Origin: Ammonifex thiophilus
Lineage (GTDB): Bacteria; Bacillota; Desulfotomaculia; Desulfotomaculales; Ammonificaceae
Direction: 5' to 3'
DNA length: 64,000 nucleotides
Assembly (NCBI RefSeq): GCF_003368535.1
Contig: NZ_QSLN01000004.1
Location: 1-64,000, forward strand
Position 1 is the stretch's first letter, and every line of letters begins with the position of its first letter. This document shows, in pieces, positions 51,654 to 60,668 of the stretch. The notes beneath the pieces are model-generated. The model did not search any database. It had not been told where the DNA came from and worked only from the letters and a program-made list of their open reading frames with translations. Made by a program: the position numbers and the translations under genes.

Positions 51654-53652
51654 CCTCCTTTTCTTTCTTCAGAACCGTTGTCCTGGTGCCGTAAGCGTAG
51701 CCGGAGAGAATGTAGAAGACGTTTTCTTCCGGGCCCAAAGGCCATTTGCTGTCGCGGTAGCGGTCGAGAAGCCTTTTCATTTCAGCGTAAAGGACCTCGT
51801 TTTGCCCCCGGAGGCGGTCGTACTGCCTTAACTTTTCAAAGAGTTGATTGGCCAAACTGAGTACTCGGCTCCAGTTCATGCCTTGGTAGTTGATCTTGTC
51901 CAGCACCGGTTTGCTCTGATGTCCGGAAGAGTACTGGCCCTTTCCCACCTCGTTTAGCAGGTAGCCCAGGAGGAAAAGGGCCGCCTGCGGCTCGGAGTAG
52001 TTCATGGACTTCAGGTATTCGCGCATTTCCTGATTGACCATAAGATCCTGGCTCGGTTCGAAGCCCGGCAAATCTTTCACCCCCTTAAGAATTCCTTCTT
52101 CGCGCAGAAGCTTTAGCAAGAAGCCGGCGTGCAAAAGTTTGGTGGCCAGAGCCCGCTCTTCCTGTCCGGAGTTAGGCTTGCGCTGGTTGGTGCCTTCAAA
52201 GCGGCCGGTGAGGTAAAGGTGGGCCAGCTCCAGAAACTCCTTCACAAGGAAGGAGTAGTCGATGGGTTCGCCGCGCAGCAAACCCTGGTAGAGGTAAAGG
52301 AGTTTCTTGTGCTCGGCCCTGTCCCGCTCCCGCAAAGGCAGAAGGTAGTAAAGGCGGGTAAGGTCGATCCACCAGTCCTTTGGCTTCCCTCCCAGAAGGC
52401 GCCTGCCTTCCTGGGCCAGCAGGTTTGAGCGGCGGAAGAGCCGGGAAAGCCGACTGGGAGCCACATCTTTTATCAGGCCCAAAATGCGGAACTCGCTTTG
52501 CGTTTTCTGGTAAAAGAGGAAGTTAAGTAGCGCCTGGTCTTCTACTCCTTCCTCCTCGAAGAGATCTTCCAGTAAGCGCTCAAGCTCTTCTTCAAACTCC
52601 CTCTCGCCTTCAAGCCCCTGTATTGGAAGATTGGTAAAGGCCTGGGTTTTGCGGGTAAGCTTATTCATAAACCGGGGAAGCTCCTCCCGCCAGGTGGGAG
52701 AATCGGAGAAAAGGATAAAGGTGGGAAGAAGAAGGAAGTTAAGGGTACCCACCCGCAAATTCAGGTTCTGGGGCAGGTAGTTCTCCACTACCAGAAAAGA
52801 GCGGAAGCATTCCTCGCAGATGAGGAAGTTGCGGATAAAGCCCAATTCGCTGACCCCGGAAGCGAAGCCCACTTTATCGGTGATGTAGGGCTTGAAAAAC
52901 TTCAAGCGCTTGAAGGCCACAGCGCTTACTTTTTCTTTTTCCTTCCCGCAGACCAGGCAGGTACCCGGCACCAAGTCTTCTCCCTCAAAGCCGGCCAGGC
53001 GGTAGCGCAAGATCACCTGGTCGTAAGGCTCGGCCTGTACCAGTGGTTCGCCGTTAAAAAGCAAAGTCCAAAGGCCCACCTGCTTCTTTTTGATTCCCAG
53101 CTCTTGTCCCACCAGCTTGACCAGGCCCTCCTCCACCTGCTTGGCCCGCTCCTTGGCCTTCTTTTTCCCCTGCTTGCTCTCCTCTTTTGCTGCCTTTTCC
53201 TCCACCGCTATGCCCAGACGCCCAAGGTCAAGCACTGCCTCCCCACCCTCGAGGCGGGAAAAGGCCTTATTGTAGATTATCTTGAGTTTCCGGGCCAGCT
53301 CCGAATCTTCCTCCCCTATGCTGCTGAGCTCCTGAAGTAGATTAGGGATAACCTGTCCGGTTAGGTAGTGCAGAGTGTTGGTGGTGAGAAACTTCTGGGG
53401 GTTGTTGCCGGAAGCGTTGCCCACGTGCCGCCAGCGGGTAAGAAATTCGTACCGCTGTTCTTTGTTTTTCGGTATTTCCTCGAAATCGAGGCGAAGCCGC
53501 AACTTCCCTGGCTCTTCTTCCCGAAAGTCGAGCTTGACTAGGTAAAATCCTTCTTCCGGATCTTTCGGAATGTTTTTTAAATCCTCGATTATTCCTGCGA
53601 TTAAGTCCCCGCCGCCTACCGTCTTTCCCAGCAGCTCTATGGCTTCCAGCAA
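51646..53652 (-). CDS. cas8b: Cas8b (Csh1 family) large subunit
   Basis: This 668-residue protein is of the Csh1/Cas8b type, with two CxxC pairs (CLVCGKEK and CEEC) flanking a conserved KFFKPYITDKVGFASG region; these probably bind zinc. The large subunit recognises the PAM and recruits Cas3. It starts at a TTG preceded by GGAGGGAAGAGAA. It lies between cas6 and cas7, the standard I-B order. Confidence 0.9.
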   Translation of the reverse strand: MLEAIELLGKTVGGGDLIAGIIEDLKNIPKDPEEGFYLVKLDFREEEPGKLRLRLDFEEIPKNKEQRYEFLTRWRHVGNASGNNPQKFLTTNTLHYLTGQVIPNLLQELSSIGEEDSELARKLKIIYNKAFSRLEGGEAVLDLGRLGIAVEEKAAKEESKQGKKKAKERAKQVEEGLVKLVGQELGIKKKQVGLWTLLFNGEPLVQAEPYDQVILRYRLAGFEGEDLVPGTCLVCGKEKEKVSAVAFKRLKFFKPYITDKVGFASGVSELGFIRNFLICEECFRSFLVVENYLPQNLNLRVGTLNFLLLPTFILFSDSPTWREELPRFMNKLTRKTQAFTNLPIQGLEGEREFEEELERLLEDLFEEEGVEDQALLNFLFYQKTQSEFRILGLIKDVAPSRLSRLFRRSNLLAQEGRRLLGGKPKDWWIDLTRLYYLLPLRERDRAEHKKLLYLYQGLLRGEPIDYSFLVKEFLELAHLYLTGRFEGTNQRKPNSGQEERALATKLLHAGFLLKLLREEGILKGVKDLPGFEPSQDLMVNQEMREYLKSMNYSEPQAALFLLGYLLNEVGKGQYSSGHQSKPVLDKINYQGMNWSRVLSLANQLFEKLRQYDRLRGQNEVLYAEMKRLLDRYRDSKWPLGPEENVFYILSGYAYGTRTTVLKKEKEVE

Positions 53653-53665
53653 TTCTCTTCCCTCC

Positions 53666-54415
53666 TCAATCTTCCTCCTCTACCAATTCACAGCACCCGA
53701 ATCCCTGCGAGTTTTTGGCCCCCAGGCCCGCGCTAAGCGCCACCTCCAGCAACTGCGGATCGCCGGTGAGCCGGTACTTACCCATCCACCCCTTGATGAT
53801 TGTGCCTTTGTAGCGGACCACCTTGAAGTCTCGCTCCCGCACCTCCACCGGAGTGAAGCTGAAGCCGGTCGGGTCCGCTGGCCGCCCGAAAATAAGCTGA
53901 TACTTTTTGGCCATGTTCTCTTTGATGAGCTCGGGGAAACGGGGTTCAAAAGGCGAGTAGTAGTAGGTGAAAGGCTTGCCGTTGCCGTTAAAGGTGCTAT
54001 AAACGGTTAAAGGCGATAGCATACGCACAGTGATGGAACTCTGCCGCACCACCGTATCCCGGGTTTTAATGGAGCCCACCGCCAGCCGGTTTTTACCCAG
54101 ATAAAATCTGCCTTGACGCATAAGGCTTCGGACCAGGTTTTCTAAAAACAAAGAGAGGGGAGAGCAGATTACCAGCCGGCAGGGAGGGGTAAAAACTATC
54201 TCCCGCTTCTCTTCGTCCATGCGAAATTTCCCCATAAGGCGGGAAAAGACGAAAAGTTTAAAGCGCCTGTGCCCCAGGGCAAATCCTTGCTCGTGCAGGA
54301 AGTTCCTGAAGGCCGGCTGCTCTATCTGGTGGTAGATGGCTGCCTGGAGAAGGTAGTTGTGCTCCAGCGGCAAAACTATCGCTCTATCGCCTATAAACTC
54401 TATGATCATTTGCAT
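53666..54415 (-). CDS. cas6: Cas6 crRNA endoribonuclease
   Basis: Cas6 cuts the repeat transcript 8 bases before the spacer. The 249-residue protein has the two-ferredoxin-fold layout and the C-terminal Gly-rich loop GLGAKNSQGFGCCEL that identifies the family. His residues near the start (EHNYLLQAAIYHQI) may include the catalytic one. It is the only cas6 in the window and so should process crRNAs for both the I-B and III-D systems. Ribosome site GGGGAGGGAGAG precedes the ATG; it is the first gene of the I-B operon. Confidence 0.92.
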   Translation of the reverse strand: MQMIIEFIGDRAIVLPLEHNYLLQAAIYHQIEQPAFRNFLHEQGFALGHRRFKLFVFSRLMGKFRMDEEKREIVFTPPCRLVICSPLSLFLENLVRSLMRQGRFYLGKNRLAVGSIKTRDTVVRQSSITVRMLSPLTVYSTFNGNGKPFTYYYSPFEPRFPELIKENMAKKYQLIFGRPADPTGFSFTPVEVRERDFKVVRYKGTIIKGWMGKYRLTGDPQLLEVALSAGLGAKNSQGFGCCELVEEED

Positions 54416-54475
54416 TTTTCTCTCCCTCCCCTCATCTCCAGAGTCTATCAGAGAGCACTGAAATAGCCTTTCAGT

Positions 54476-55468
54476 TTAAAAATTTTCTTCGTCGTTTCTC
54501 TCTTCGTACAAAGCAAGGGTACGCTTGAGCTCTTCTTTCACCGCCTGGCGCAAAGACTCCGGGGCCAGCACTTCAGCGTGGCTGCCGTAGCTCATAACCC
54601 AGCGCTTTACTTCCTCCAGTCCTCCGGTGGTGAAATATAAAATTAAGCCCCCGTCGGGGAGCTCTTCTATGCGCTGGGTAGGGTGCCAGCAACGCTCACG
54701 AATGTAGCGAGCTTGATAGGCGTCGAAGCGCACGGCCACTTCCACCGGCTCCTCTCCCCTTTCGGCGATAAAAGCTTGCTTCATCCACTCCTGCGGCGAA
54801 AAGTGAGGATCACGGACGAAGGTCTCAGGGAGAACCCGCCACCGGTCTATCCTGCCGGTGTGAAAGACCCGCATGGCCTGGCGGAAGTGGTCGAAGGCCA
54901 CCAGGTACCAGTCGCCGCGCAGGTTGAAAAGGTGGTAAGGCTCCACTACCCGCTCCTGCCAGCTTCCGCGACTGGCGGTAAAGTAATTGATTTTTACTTT
55001 GCGGTTTTCGACGATGGCACGCTGCAGCTCGAAAAGAAGCCTCTCGTTGACCGCCACGGAAGAAGGAGAAGTGAGGAAGGACACCGCCTGGAGTTCGGCC
55101 AAGTTCACTTCCACCTGGCCCTTGAGACTGCGCCTTATCTTCCCTACTGCCGAAAGGAGGGGCTTTTCGAAAGGGGTGCCCAAATAGCGCTTGGCTACCT
55201 CGACGCTGAGGAGAAAGGCCAAGAGTTCTCCCTCGGTTACAAAGACGGTGGGCAAAGCCCAGTTAGGATCGGTGTAGTACCAGCCTCCCCGGCGGCGGTC
55301 GTAAGCTATGGGAGCCCCCAGACGATCCACCATGAACTGGCGATCAAGGTAGATGGTGCGCTCCTGCACCCCGAATTCCCGCGCCAGCTGCCGGGGATTG
55401 GGGTACTTACCGGCCCGGATGAGTTCGTCTATCTTGAGAATGCGCTCCAGCTGTTGCCGACTGGCCAC
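54476..55468 (-). CDS. HTH-WYL domain transcriptional regulator
   Basis: An N-terminal HTH (about residues 8-60, with YPNPRQLAREFGVQERTIYLDRQFM) is followed by a WYL domain with FNLRGDWYLVAFDH and a C-terminal WCX-like region. WYL regulators bind nucleic-acid-type ligands and often control CRISPR and phage-defence operons. It is directly upstream of cas6 on the same strand, 60 bases apart, so it may be the regulator of the I-B operon, possibly in the same transcript. Confidence 0.9.
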   Translation of the reverse strand: MASRQQLERILKIDELIRAGKYPNPRQLAREFGVQERTIYLDRQFMVDRLGAPIAYDRRRGGWYYTDPNWALPTVFVTEGELLAFLLSVEVAKRYLGTPFEKPLLSAVGKIRRSLKGQVEVNLAELQAVSFLTSPSSVAVNERLLFELQRAIVENRKVKINYFTASRGSWQERVVEPYHLFNLRGDWYLVAFDHFRQAMRVFHTGRIDRWRVLPETFVRDPHFSPQEWMKQAFIAERGEEPVEVAVRFDAYQARYIRERCWHPTQRIEELPDGGLILYFTTGGLEEVKRWVMSYGSHAEVLAPESLRQAVKEELKRTLALYEERNDEENF

Positions 55469-55572
55469 TACATCCTTCCCCTTTTTCCTGCGCTTCCAGT
55501 CGATTCTTTTGTTTCGGGTTTAAAATTAGCATCGACCGGAAACGGGAAGCAAGGGAAGAAAAAGGGCAAATC

Positions 55573-55589
55573 GGAGCAAATTCTGCTCC
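55573..55589. repeat. Short palindrome upstream of the WYL gene
   Basis: GGAGCA, five bases, TGCTCC forms a perfect 6-base inverted repeat about 105 bases before the WYL gene start. It could be an operator for that regulator or a weak hairpin after the MNT/HEPN relic. Nothing further supports either view. The rest of 55469-55618 shows no gene. Confidence 0.35.
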
Positions 55590-55618
55590 TAGCGCGAACT
55601 CAGTTCCTTTCTGGCTTT

Positions 55619-56231
55619 TTAGCTCCCTTTTGCATAGTTAGCCAGCCATGCCTTTACTTCTCTACAGAAAGTCCGGAAAATCTCCGGCGCCCGGTCAAGT
55701 GCTCGGGCGACTTCATTAAGGTCGAGGCGTCCAGCACGTTGCGGAAACCACCGGCTCCTTTTAACTGCTTATACAATCCCGCTAGGGCCTCCAACACAAA
55801 CTCCGCCCGGAGCTCTATCGGCCTTCCCTCCTGCAAGGCATGTAACCACCGGTACCGCTCGTCGCGCCACTGTCCCCTTTTCCCCGTCTCGAAGTGATAT
55901 TGCTCCTCTTTTGAGCTTGCGTAGAGGCAACGACCGGAACCTATTATCTCGGCCTGGAGGTAAGTGGGTGCCAACCGGAGAGCCACCAAATCTAGGCGGT
56001 CGCTTTTAAGCACCACAGATAGATCGGCATAAAGCGCAGCATAGGAGAAGCCTTCGGCGGGCAAAACGGCTATGTCGATGTCGGTACTCTGCGCAGCGAA
56101 CGTGCCGCCGAGCCGAAGAGGTACGCCAGGCGGATAGGATGACGCCGCAAGATTTCCGGTATCCGCCCAAGGCGTACCTCTATGTCGTTAGGCAAGGGTG
56201 GCAGGTGAGCGTACTTTTCCTTGACACTCAT
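55619..56231 (-). pseudogene. MNT nucleotidyltransferase-HEPN toxin-antitoxin relic
   Basis: From the ATG at 56229-56231 (GGAAGGAA upstream) the frame encodes an MntA-like start through LAYLFGS. A one-base shift near 56105-56115 then leads into AQSTDIDIAVLPAEGF, the second half of the GSx...DxD metal site, and the domain continues to about 55870. Next come HEPN-like pieces: GGFRNVL, then after another shift and loss of the His-containing turn, DLNEVARALDRAPEIFRTF and a stop at 55619-55621. Two frameshifts and an internal deletion make it non-functional. Intact relatives are two genes: an AMPylating antitoxin and a HEPN RNase toxin. Confidence 0.75.
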
Positions 56232-56261
56232 TTCCCTTCCTCCAGATGCCGTTGACTCCCT

Positions 56262-57664
56262 CCCCGGGGCTTTATGCCCGGGGATTCCTTCAGGCGGCTT
56301 TAAGCCGCCATCCGGCTGCCGCTCGCCGCTTTAAGCGTGCCGGCAGCAGGTTTACGGCGGCTTTCCCACCGGTGTCTGTTCCACCGGAGTACTCGCGGCC
56401 GCTGGGGCGTGGCCTCCGCCCCGTGCTCCTTCAAGGAGCCCTGAAGGAGTATGTTTAACGCCGCGTTGGCGTCTGCGTGCCACACGCGGCCGCACTCCTC
56501 GCACACAGCTTTATGCCGGACGGGCCGCCTGACAGGATGCCCGCAGACGGCGCACCGGGAAGACGTCCCGCGCGGCTCCACGGGGACGACCTTTATCCCA
56601 GCCCGAGTCGAGACTGCCTCGATAAGGTTCCTTAACATGCGGAAGGCCCAGAAGTTGTGCACCAGCCAGTTCTTCGGCCCGAAGTCCATGTCCTCCCGGA
56701 TGCCCGTCAGGTCCTCAAGGAACAGCGTGGTCACCCGGTGCCGCTTCAAGACACGGGCAATCTCTGCGGCCAGGGCTACAAAGGCGTGTCTCAGCCTGCG
56801 GGCGCGGAGCTGATAAAGCCTCCTCAACTTCCTGGAGGTTTCCCTTCCCGCCCGGTTGAGCCTCGACTGCTCCTCTGCAATCTGATTGGTCCAGTAGAGG
56901 AAGTCCTTGATGACTTCCCGGGCGGAGAAGAGGAGCTGGCGGTCGAGCCCTTCGACGGCCAGGGCGGCCAGGACCCTCGCACCCAGATCGCAGGCGGCAT
57001 ACTTTTCGGGCCGGGCTGGCCTTTTCGGCTCCGGCACCTCCACCACCTGGTGGGCGTACCAGCGCTTCTTTACAGGGTCGTACTTGAGTTCCAGGGTCTT
57101 AGGTCGGCCGTGGAAACGCAGGACACCCTTCGTGCGCAGGACCAAGCGGTCTCCCTGCCTTTTCCGGAGGTCCCGCGGCAGTGTGAGGGAGAGGCAACGA
57201 GCATCCAGGGAGTAGGACGTAGGCGCCTTAATAGGGATGACGCGGAATATACGCTTTCCCGTCCGGCGGTCCTTCCAGTAGCGGGGTACGCGCGGCGGCC
57301 TTGACATATCGCCCTTACGGTACAGTCTCAGGCAGGCGAAGTAGGAGTACCACGCCTTCCTTGCTTTCTTGATGACCTCCTGCCCGATGTGGGCGGGCAG
57401 GGCTTTGTACGCCGGGTGCTCCTTGAACTCGGAGCACAGGGCCTCATAGGAAGGCACGGGTTCTCCTTTGAAGAACGCCTGCCTGCACCTGTATGTCACG
57501 GCGTTGTAGAGGCTAGCCGAGCGGTCCCCGATGATCTCCAGGACTCGCTCCTGCTGTTTATCCGGAAGGATCCGGACGACGTTGGTGCGTTTCATGCTTC
57601 CATTGTAGCACAATCTGAGGGCACGATCTGAGGCCGCTTTCATCCCCAGGCTTAAAAGCCGGGG
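56262..57664 (-). mobile_element. TnpB-only IS200/IS605-type (IS1341-like) element
   Basis: An intact tnpB gene is bounded by GC-rich hairpins: 57644-57664 (CCCCAGGCTT...AAGCCGGGG) at its 5' side and 56262-56283 (CCCCGGGGC...GCCCGGGG) at its 3' side. Those are the positions of left- and right-end recognition structures. A further hairpin (GGCGGC-TTTAA-GCCGCC) sits at the tnpB stop. There is no tnpA, so it can move only if a transposase is supplied elsewhere. The region after tnpB (about 56250-56400, minus strand) is where an omega RNA would be made. Exact ends are not defined. Confidence 0.65.
56300..57595 (-). CDS. tnpB: TnpB RNA-guided endonuclease
   Basis: TnpB cuts DNA under guidance of omega RNA made from the element's right end. 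The RuvC residues are all present: Asp in AACDLGARVLAAL, Glu in LFLEDLTGI and Asp in WHADANAALN. The zinc ribbon is CAVC...CEEC. The N-terminal WED part contains SLYNAVTYRCRQAF and GQEVIKKARKAWYSYF. I start at the ATG at 57593-57595 (KRTNVVRILPDKQQ), which directly follows a TACAAT -10-like sequence. About 430 residues, full length. The basic tail is encoded by the omega-RNA region. Confidence 0.88.
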   Translation of the reverse strand: MKRTNVVRILPDKQQERVLEIIGDRSASLYNAVTYRCRQAFFKGEPVPSYEALCSEFKEHPAYKALPAHIGQEVIKKARKAWYSYFACLRLYRKGDMSRPPRVPRYWKDRRTGKRIFRVIPIKAPTSYSLDARCLSLTLPRDLRKRQGDRLVLRTKGVLRFHGRPKTLELKYDPVKKRWYAHQVVEVPEPKRPARPEKYAACDLGARVLAALAVEGLDRQLLFSAREVIKDFLYWTNQIAEEQSRLNRAGRETSRKLRRLYQLRARRLRHAFVALAAEIARVLKRHRVTTLFLEDLTGIREDMDFGPKNWLVHNFWAFRMLRNLIEAVSTRAGIKVVPVEPRGTSSRCAVCGHPVRRPVRHKAVCEECGRVWHADANAALNILLQGSLKEHGAEATPQRPRVLRWNRHRWESRRKPAAGTLKAASGSRMAA

Positions 57665-57703
57665 CCTTCAGCGGCGGACTTTTTGGTAAATTGCTTCTAT
57701 CCT

Positions 57704-59479
57704 CTATTCTACCCGGATAGTGAAGGAATCGCTGGTGATCTTTTTCCAGCAGGTTAGGTAGCACCAACCGTTCTCATACTCGGCCCGCCAGCCCGGAGGG
57801 AGCCTGCGCAAGGAATGACCGGGGCCGAGGTAAAAGGCCAAGGTTAGGCCGTTAAGCCCCTCCGGATTGGCCAGTTCCACCTTGTAACCGTTCCGGCCCT
57901 GGCGGGTAAACCGCCAGGTGGTGAGGGCACGCCGGTTAAGAAAATCCGCCACTTCTTCCATGGTGGCCACCCGGAGCCTTCCCTCCTGGGAAAGTTCCAA
58001 GAGCCGGTCGTGAAGGTGCTGCAATACCTGATGGGCATAGGGGTAAGCGGCGGCGTGGGTGTATATGGTACGTATTACCCGGCGCCGGGCGCAGAAGGTA
58101 GTGAGCTCGTCTATCCACCCTTTAACTTCGTCCGCCGGCACGTGATGCCGGCTTAGTTCCTCCAGACAGGCCCACCGACCGCAGGGGGTAACAGGGAATT
58201 CCCAAAGCTTGCCTTCTAGGGGCTGGTCATCGAGCCAAGGGCGCTGGGGAGCGGAGCCGCCGTTACCCGGGCTGTAGAAGGCCACCACTCCGTGCTCCGC
58301 CAGCCAGCGGGTGACCCAGGGTGGATGGTTCCCTCCCGGGGCGCTGTACTCCCGAACCGGTCTTCCGGTGATGGACTGCAAGCAAGTGAAGTTCCGCTCC
58401 AGGTACTCCTTGGCCCTATCAGAAGGGGTATTGACCAGGTGGTAGGCAAAGTAGTCGTGAGCCCAGCCGCCGTGTGAGCCGACAGAAGCTCTGACAGCCA
58501 CCTTCCGAACGAGCTCTGCCCTGTCCGGTCTTTCGGCGTGGAAGCCCAGGCCGTCGCCTGGCTGCCGGCAGTCGGGCCCGGCCGTTATGTGCACGGAGTA
58601 AGGAAGGCGCCGATCGAGCAATCCCTCTTCCACCAGGCGGGCTAAAGAAGAGGCCCAAGCGCTGCTGCAGACGTGTAAGTTCACCACCAGTGTGCCCTTG
58701 CCTTCGGGAGCATTAACCAGGTGGGGCAGGTGAGCATAGCTCGTAAGGAAGGTTTGCAAAACCGCTCTCAGCGGCAGGTCATCGGTACGCTTCTTGTGCC
58801 AGGCCAGGGGAACGTTCACATAGACCACCGCTCCCCCGGATTCGCACCGCCGCGCGGTTACCACCGGATTCCTTCCGTCCCAGGCCAGCACCGAAGCCGT
58901 GGTGGCGGTGGCCCGCAGGTGGCGATATTTAAGCCGCCCGTAGCCATATCCGGTCACGAACCCTCGCCCATCATACTTGCCCGGCGTAAAGCCCCAGAAC
59001 CGGGCCCGCCCCGGACTGCCGAAGGACCAGTAGCCGTCGTAAGAAAGGTTCTGCAGCCGAACCCCTAGAAGCTCCCAGAAAGCAGGCTGCTGAAGGCCGG
59101 CGTCGTAAACAGCCAAGAGCTGCCCCCCCTTTTCCACGTAGCGGCTCAAAACTTCCACTTCGGAGACGGAAAGATCGGGGTTTTCGCCCTCCAGAAGGAT
59201 TAAAGCGCCGCACCTTTGCCTCAGCGCTTCGGGGGACCACTTGGCTAGCTCCTGGCGTGTCAGCACCTCGTAGGCGAAACCCTCTTCCTTTAAAACGCCC
59301 GCATAAGCGGCCAAAACCGAAGGATCCCTTACCGGCAAGTCCACTACTAGACCTACGGAAGTTCCCGAAAGGGCAGCGTCCGTCCTGATGGGGGAGTAGG
59401 CTGTAGCGGCCAGGCCAGCCAGGAAGACCACCGTAAGGAGAGCCAGTCCTATCCCAAAAGTACGAGCACGCCAGCGCAC
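57704..59479 (-). CDS. Secreted polysaccharide deacetylase-like protein
   Basis: This 591-residue protein has an N-terminal signal or anchor (LALLTVVFLAGLAATAYS, about 12-29). Then comes a Rossmann-like, glutamine-amidotransferase-fold region (VGLVVDLPV, LILLEGENPDLS, GGQLLAVYDAGL), and after about residue 255 a NodB-like polysaccharide deacetylase barrel: VNLHVCSSA, GSHGGWAHDYFAYHL (His ligands), EYSAPGGNHPPWVTRWL and IYTHAAAYPY. It should act on extracellular glycans. The first usual NodB Asp pair is replaced by NLHV, so activity is uncertain. It is next to the TnpB element and the rlmI-like gene with no clear operon partner. Confidence 0.7.
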   Translation of the reverse strand: MRWRARTFGIGLALLTVVFLAGLAATAYSPIRTDAALSGTSVGLVVDLPVRDPSVLAAYAGVLKEEGFAYEVLTRQELAKWSPEALRQRCGALILLEGENPDLSVSEVEVLSRYVEKGGQLLAVYDAGLQQPAFWELLGVRLQNLSYDGYWSFGSPGRARFWGFTPGKYDGRGFVTGYGYGRLKYRHLRATATTASVLAWDGRNPVVTARRCESGGAVVYVNVPLAWHKKRTDDLPLRAVLQTFLTSYAHLPHLVNAPEGKGTLVVNLHVCSSAWASSLARLVEEGLLDRRLPYSVHITAGPDCRQPGDGLGFHAERPDRAELVRKVAVRASVGSHGGWAHDYFAYHLVNTPSDRAKEYLERNFTCLQSITGRPVREYSAPGGNHPPWVTRWLAEHGVVAFYSPGNGGSAPQRPWLDDQPLEGKLWEFPVTPCGRWACLEELSRHHVPADEVKGWIDELTTFCARRRVIRTIYTHAAAYPYAHQVLQHLHDRLLELSQEGRLRVATMEEVADFLNRRALTTWRFTRQGRNGYKVELANPEGLNGLTLAFYLGPGHSLRRLPPGWRAEYENGWCYLTCWKKITSDSFTIRVE

Positions 59480-60657
59480 TCAGATCACCTGAAAGATGCC
59501 ACATTTTAGATAGTATGTCTCGGGAACGGTGGGAAGAATGGCGTGGTCACGGGCCTGGCGGCGGAATTCCACCAGGCGCAAAGTGCGGCGGGCATCTCGG
59601 GCGGCGGAAAGTACCACTTCCCAGAAAAGGGGCTCGGTGAGGTGGTAGGAGCAAGAGCAAGTGAAGAGTAGCCCGCCGGCACGCAAGAGTTTTAAAGCCC
59701 GCAGGTTTATCTCCTTGTAGCCGCGCATGGCAGAAGGCAGCGCCTCTTTGCTTTTGGTGAAGGCTGGTGGGTCGAGAATCACCAGGTCGAACTTCTCCCC
59801 CGCCTTCTCCAACCGGCGCAGCTCGTCAAAACAGTTGGCCTCCCGCCAGGAAATTTTCCCCTCCACGCCGTTCAGGACAGCATTTTCCCGCGCCAACTCC
59901 AGGGCCTGCTCCGACACGTCCACCGCCAGAACTTCTTCGGCTTTACCTTTAGCCGCTGCCACGGCAAAGCCGCCGGTGTAGCAGAAGCAGTCGAGTACCC
60001 GCATCCGGCGGTAAGGGTACTCAAGATCTGCCGGTTCTCCCGCTGGTCGAGGAAAAAGCCGGTCTTTTGCCCCTCGTAGATATCCACCAGGAAGGAGAAC
60101 TCCCCTTCGGTAATGGTCACCCGGCGGGGAACTTCACCGTGAAGAAGGCCGGTAGCAAGAGGCAAACCCTCCTTCTCGCGGCTGGAGACGTCGCTGCGCT
60201 CGTAAATCCCCCTGGGAGAGAGGAGCTCCACCAGCAAAGGGAGGAGGAGGGGACGCAGTTTCTCCATACCCAGAGTGAGAATCTGAACCACCAGGTAATC
60301 GCCGTAGCGGTCCACTACCAGTCCCGGTAGGAGGTCCCCCTCTCCGTTTACCAGGCGATAGGCGCTGGCTCCCTTTACCACCCGCTGGCGGAAGGCAAGG
60401 GCCGCTTCCAATCTCCGGCGCAGAAAGCTTTCGTTTATCTCCTCATCCTCCCGGGTAAGCAGCCGGACGGTTATCTGGGAATAGGGATTGAAGTAGCCCC
60501 GGCCCAGAAATTTCCCCTTAGAACTACAAACGGAGACTATACCCCCCGGCTCGACTTCCCCTTCCACCTCTTTTATCTCTCCCTCATAAACCCAGAGGTG
60601 TCCGGCCAGCAGACGCTTTTCCTTCCCCGGTAGAAGGATTACGCGGGCCACCGGCAT
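59480..60657 (-). pseudogene. rlmI-like 23S rRNA cytosine methyltransferase, frameshifted
   Basis: The first part (to about 60025) has the N-terminal PUA domain (KRLLAGHLWVYEGEI) and the linker to GFFLDQRENRQIL. The SAM-binding half (RMRVLDCFCYTGGFAVAAAKGK, VILDPPAFTKSKEAL, CSCSYHLTEPLFW) lies in another frame ending at 59480. One missing base at about 60017-60030 would join them into 392 residues, the length of RlmI/YccW, which makes m5C in 23S rRNA. Both halves are otherwise intact with good codon use, so the lesion is recent or an artefact. No homopolymer is involved. Confidence 0.8.
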
Positions 60658-60668
60658 CCCTTCCCCTT

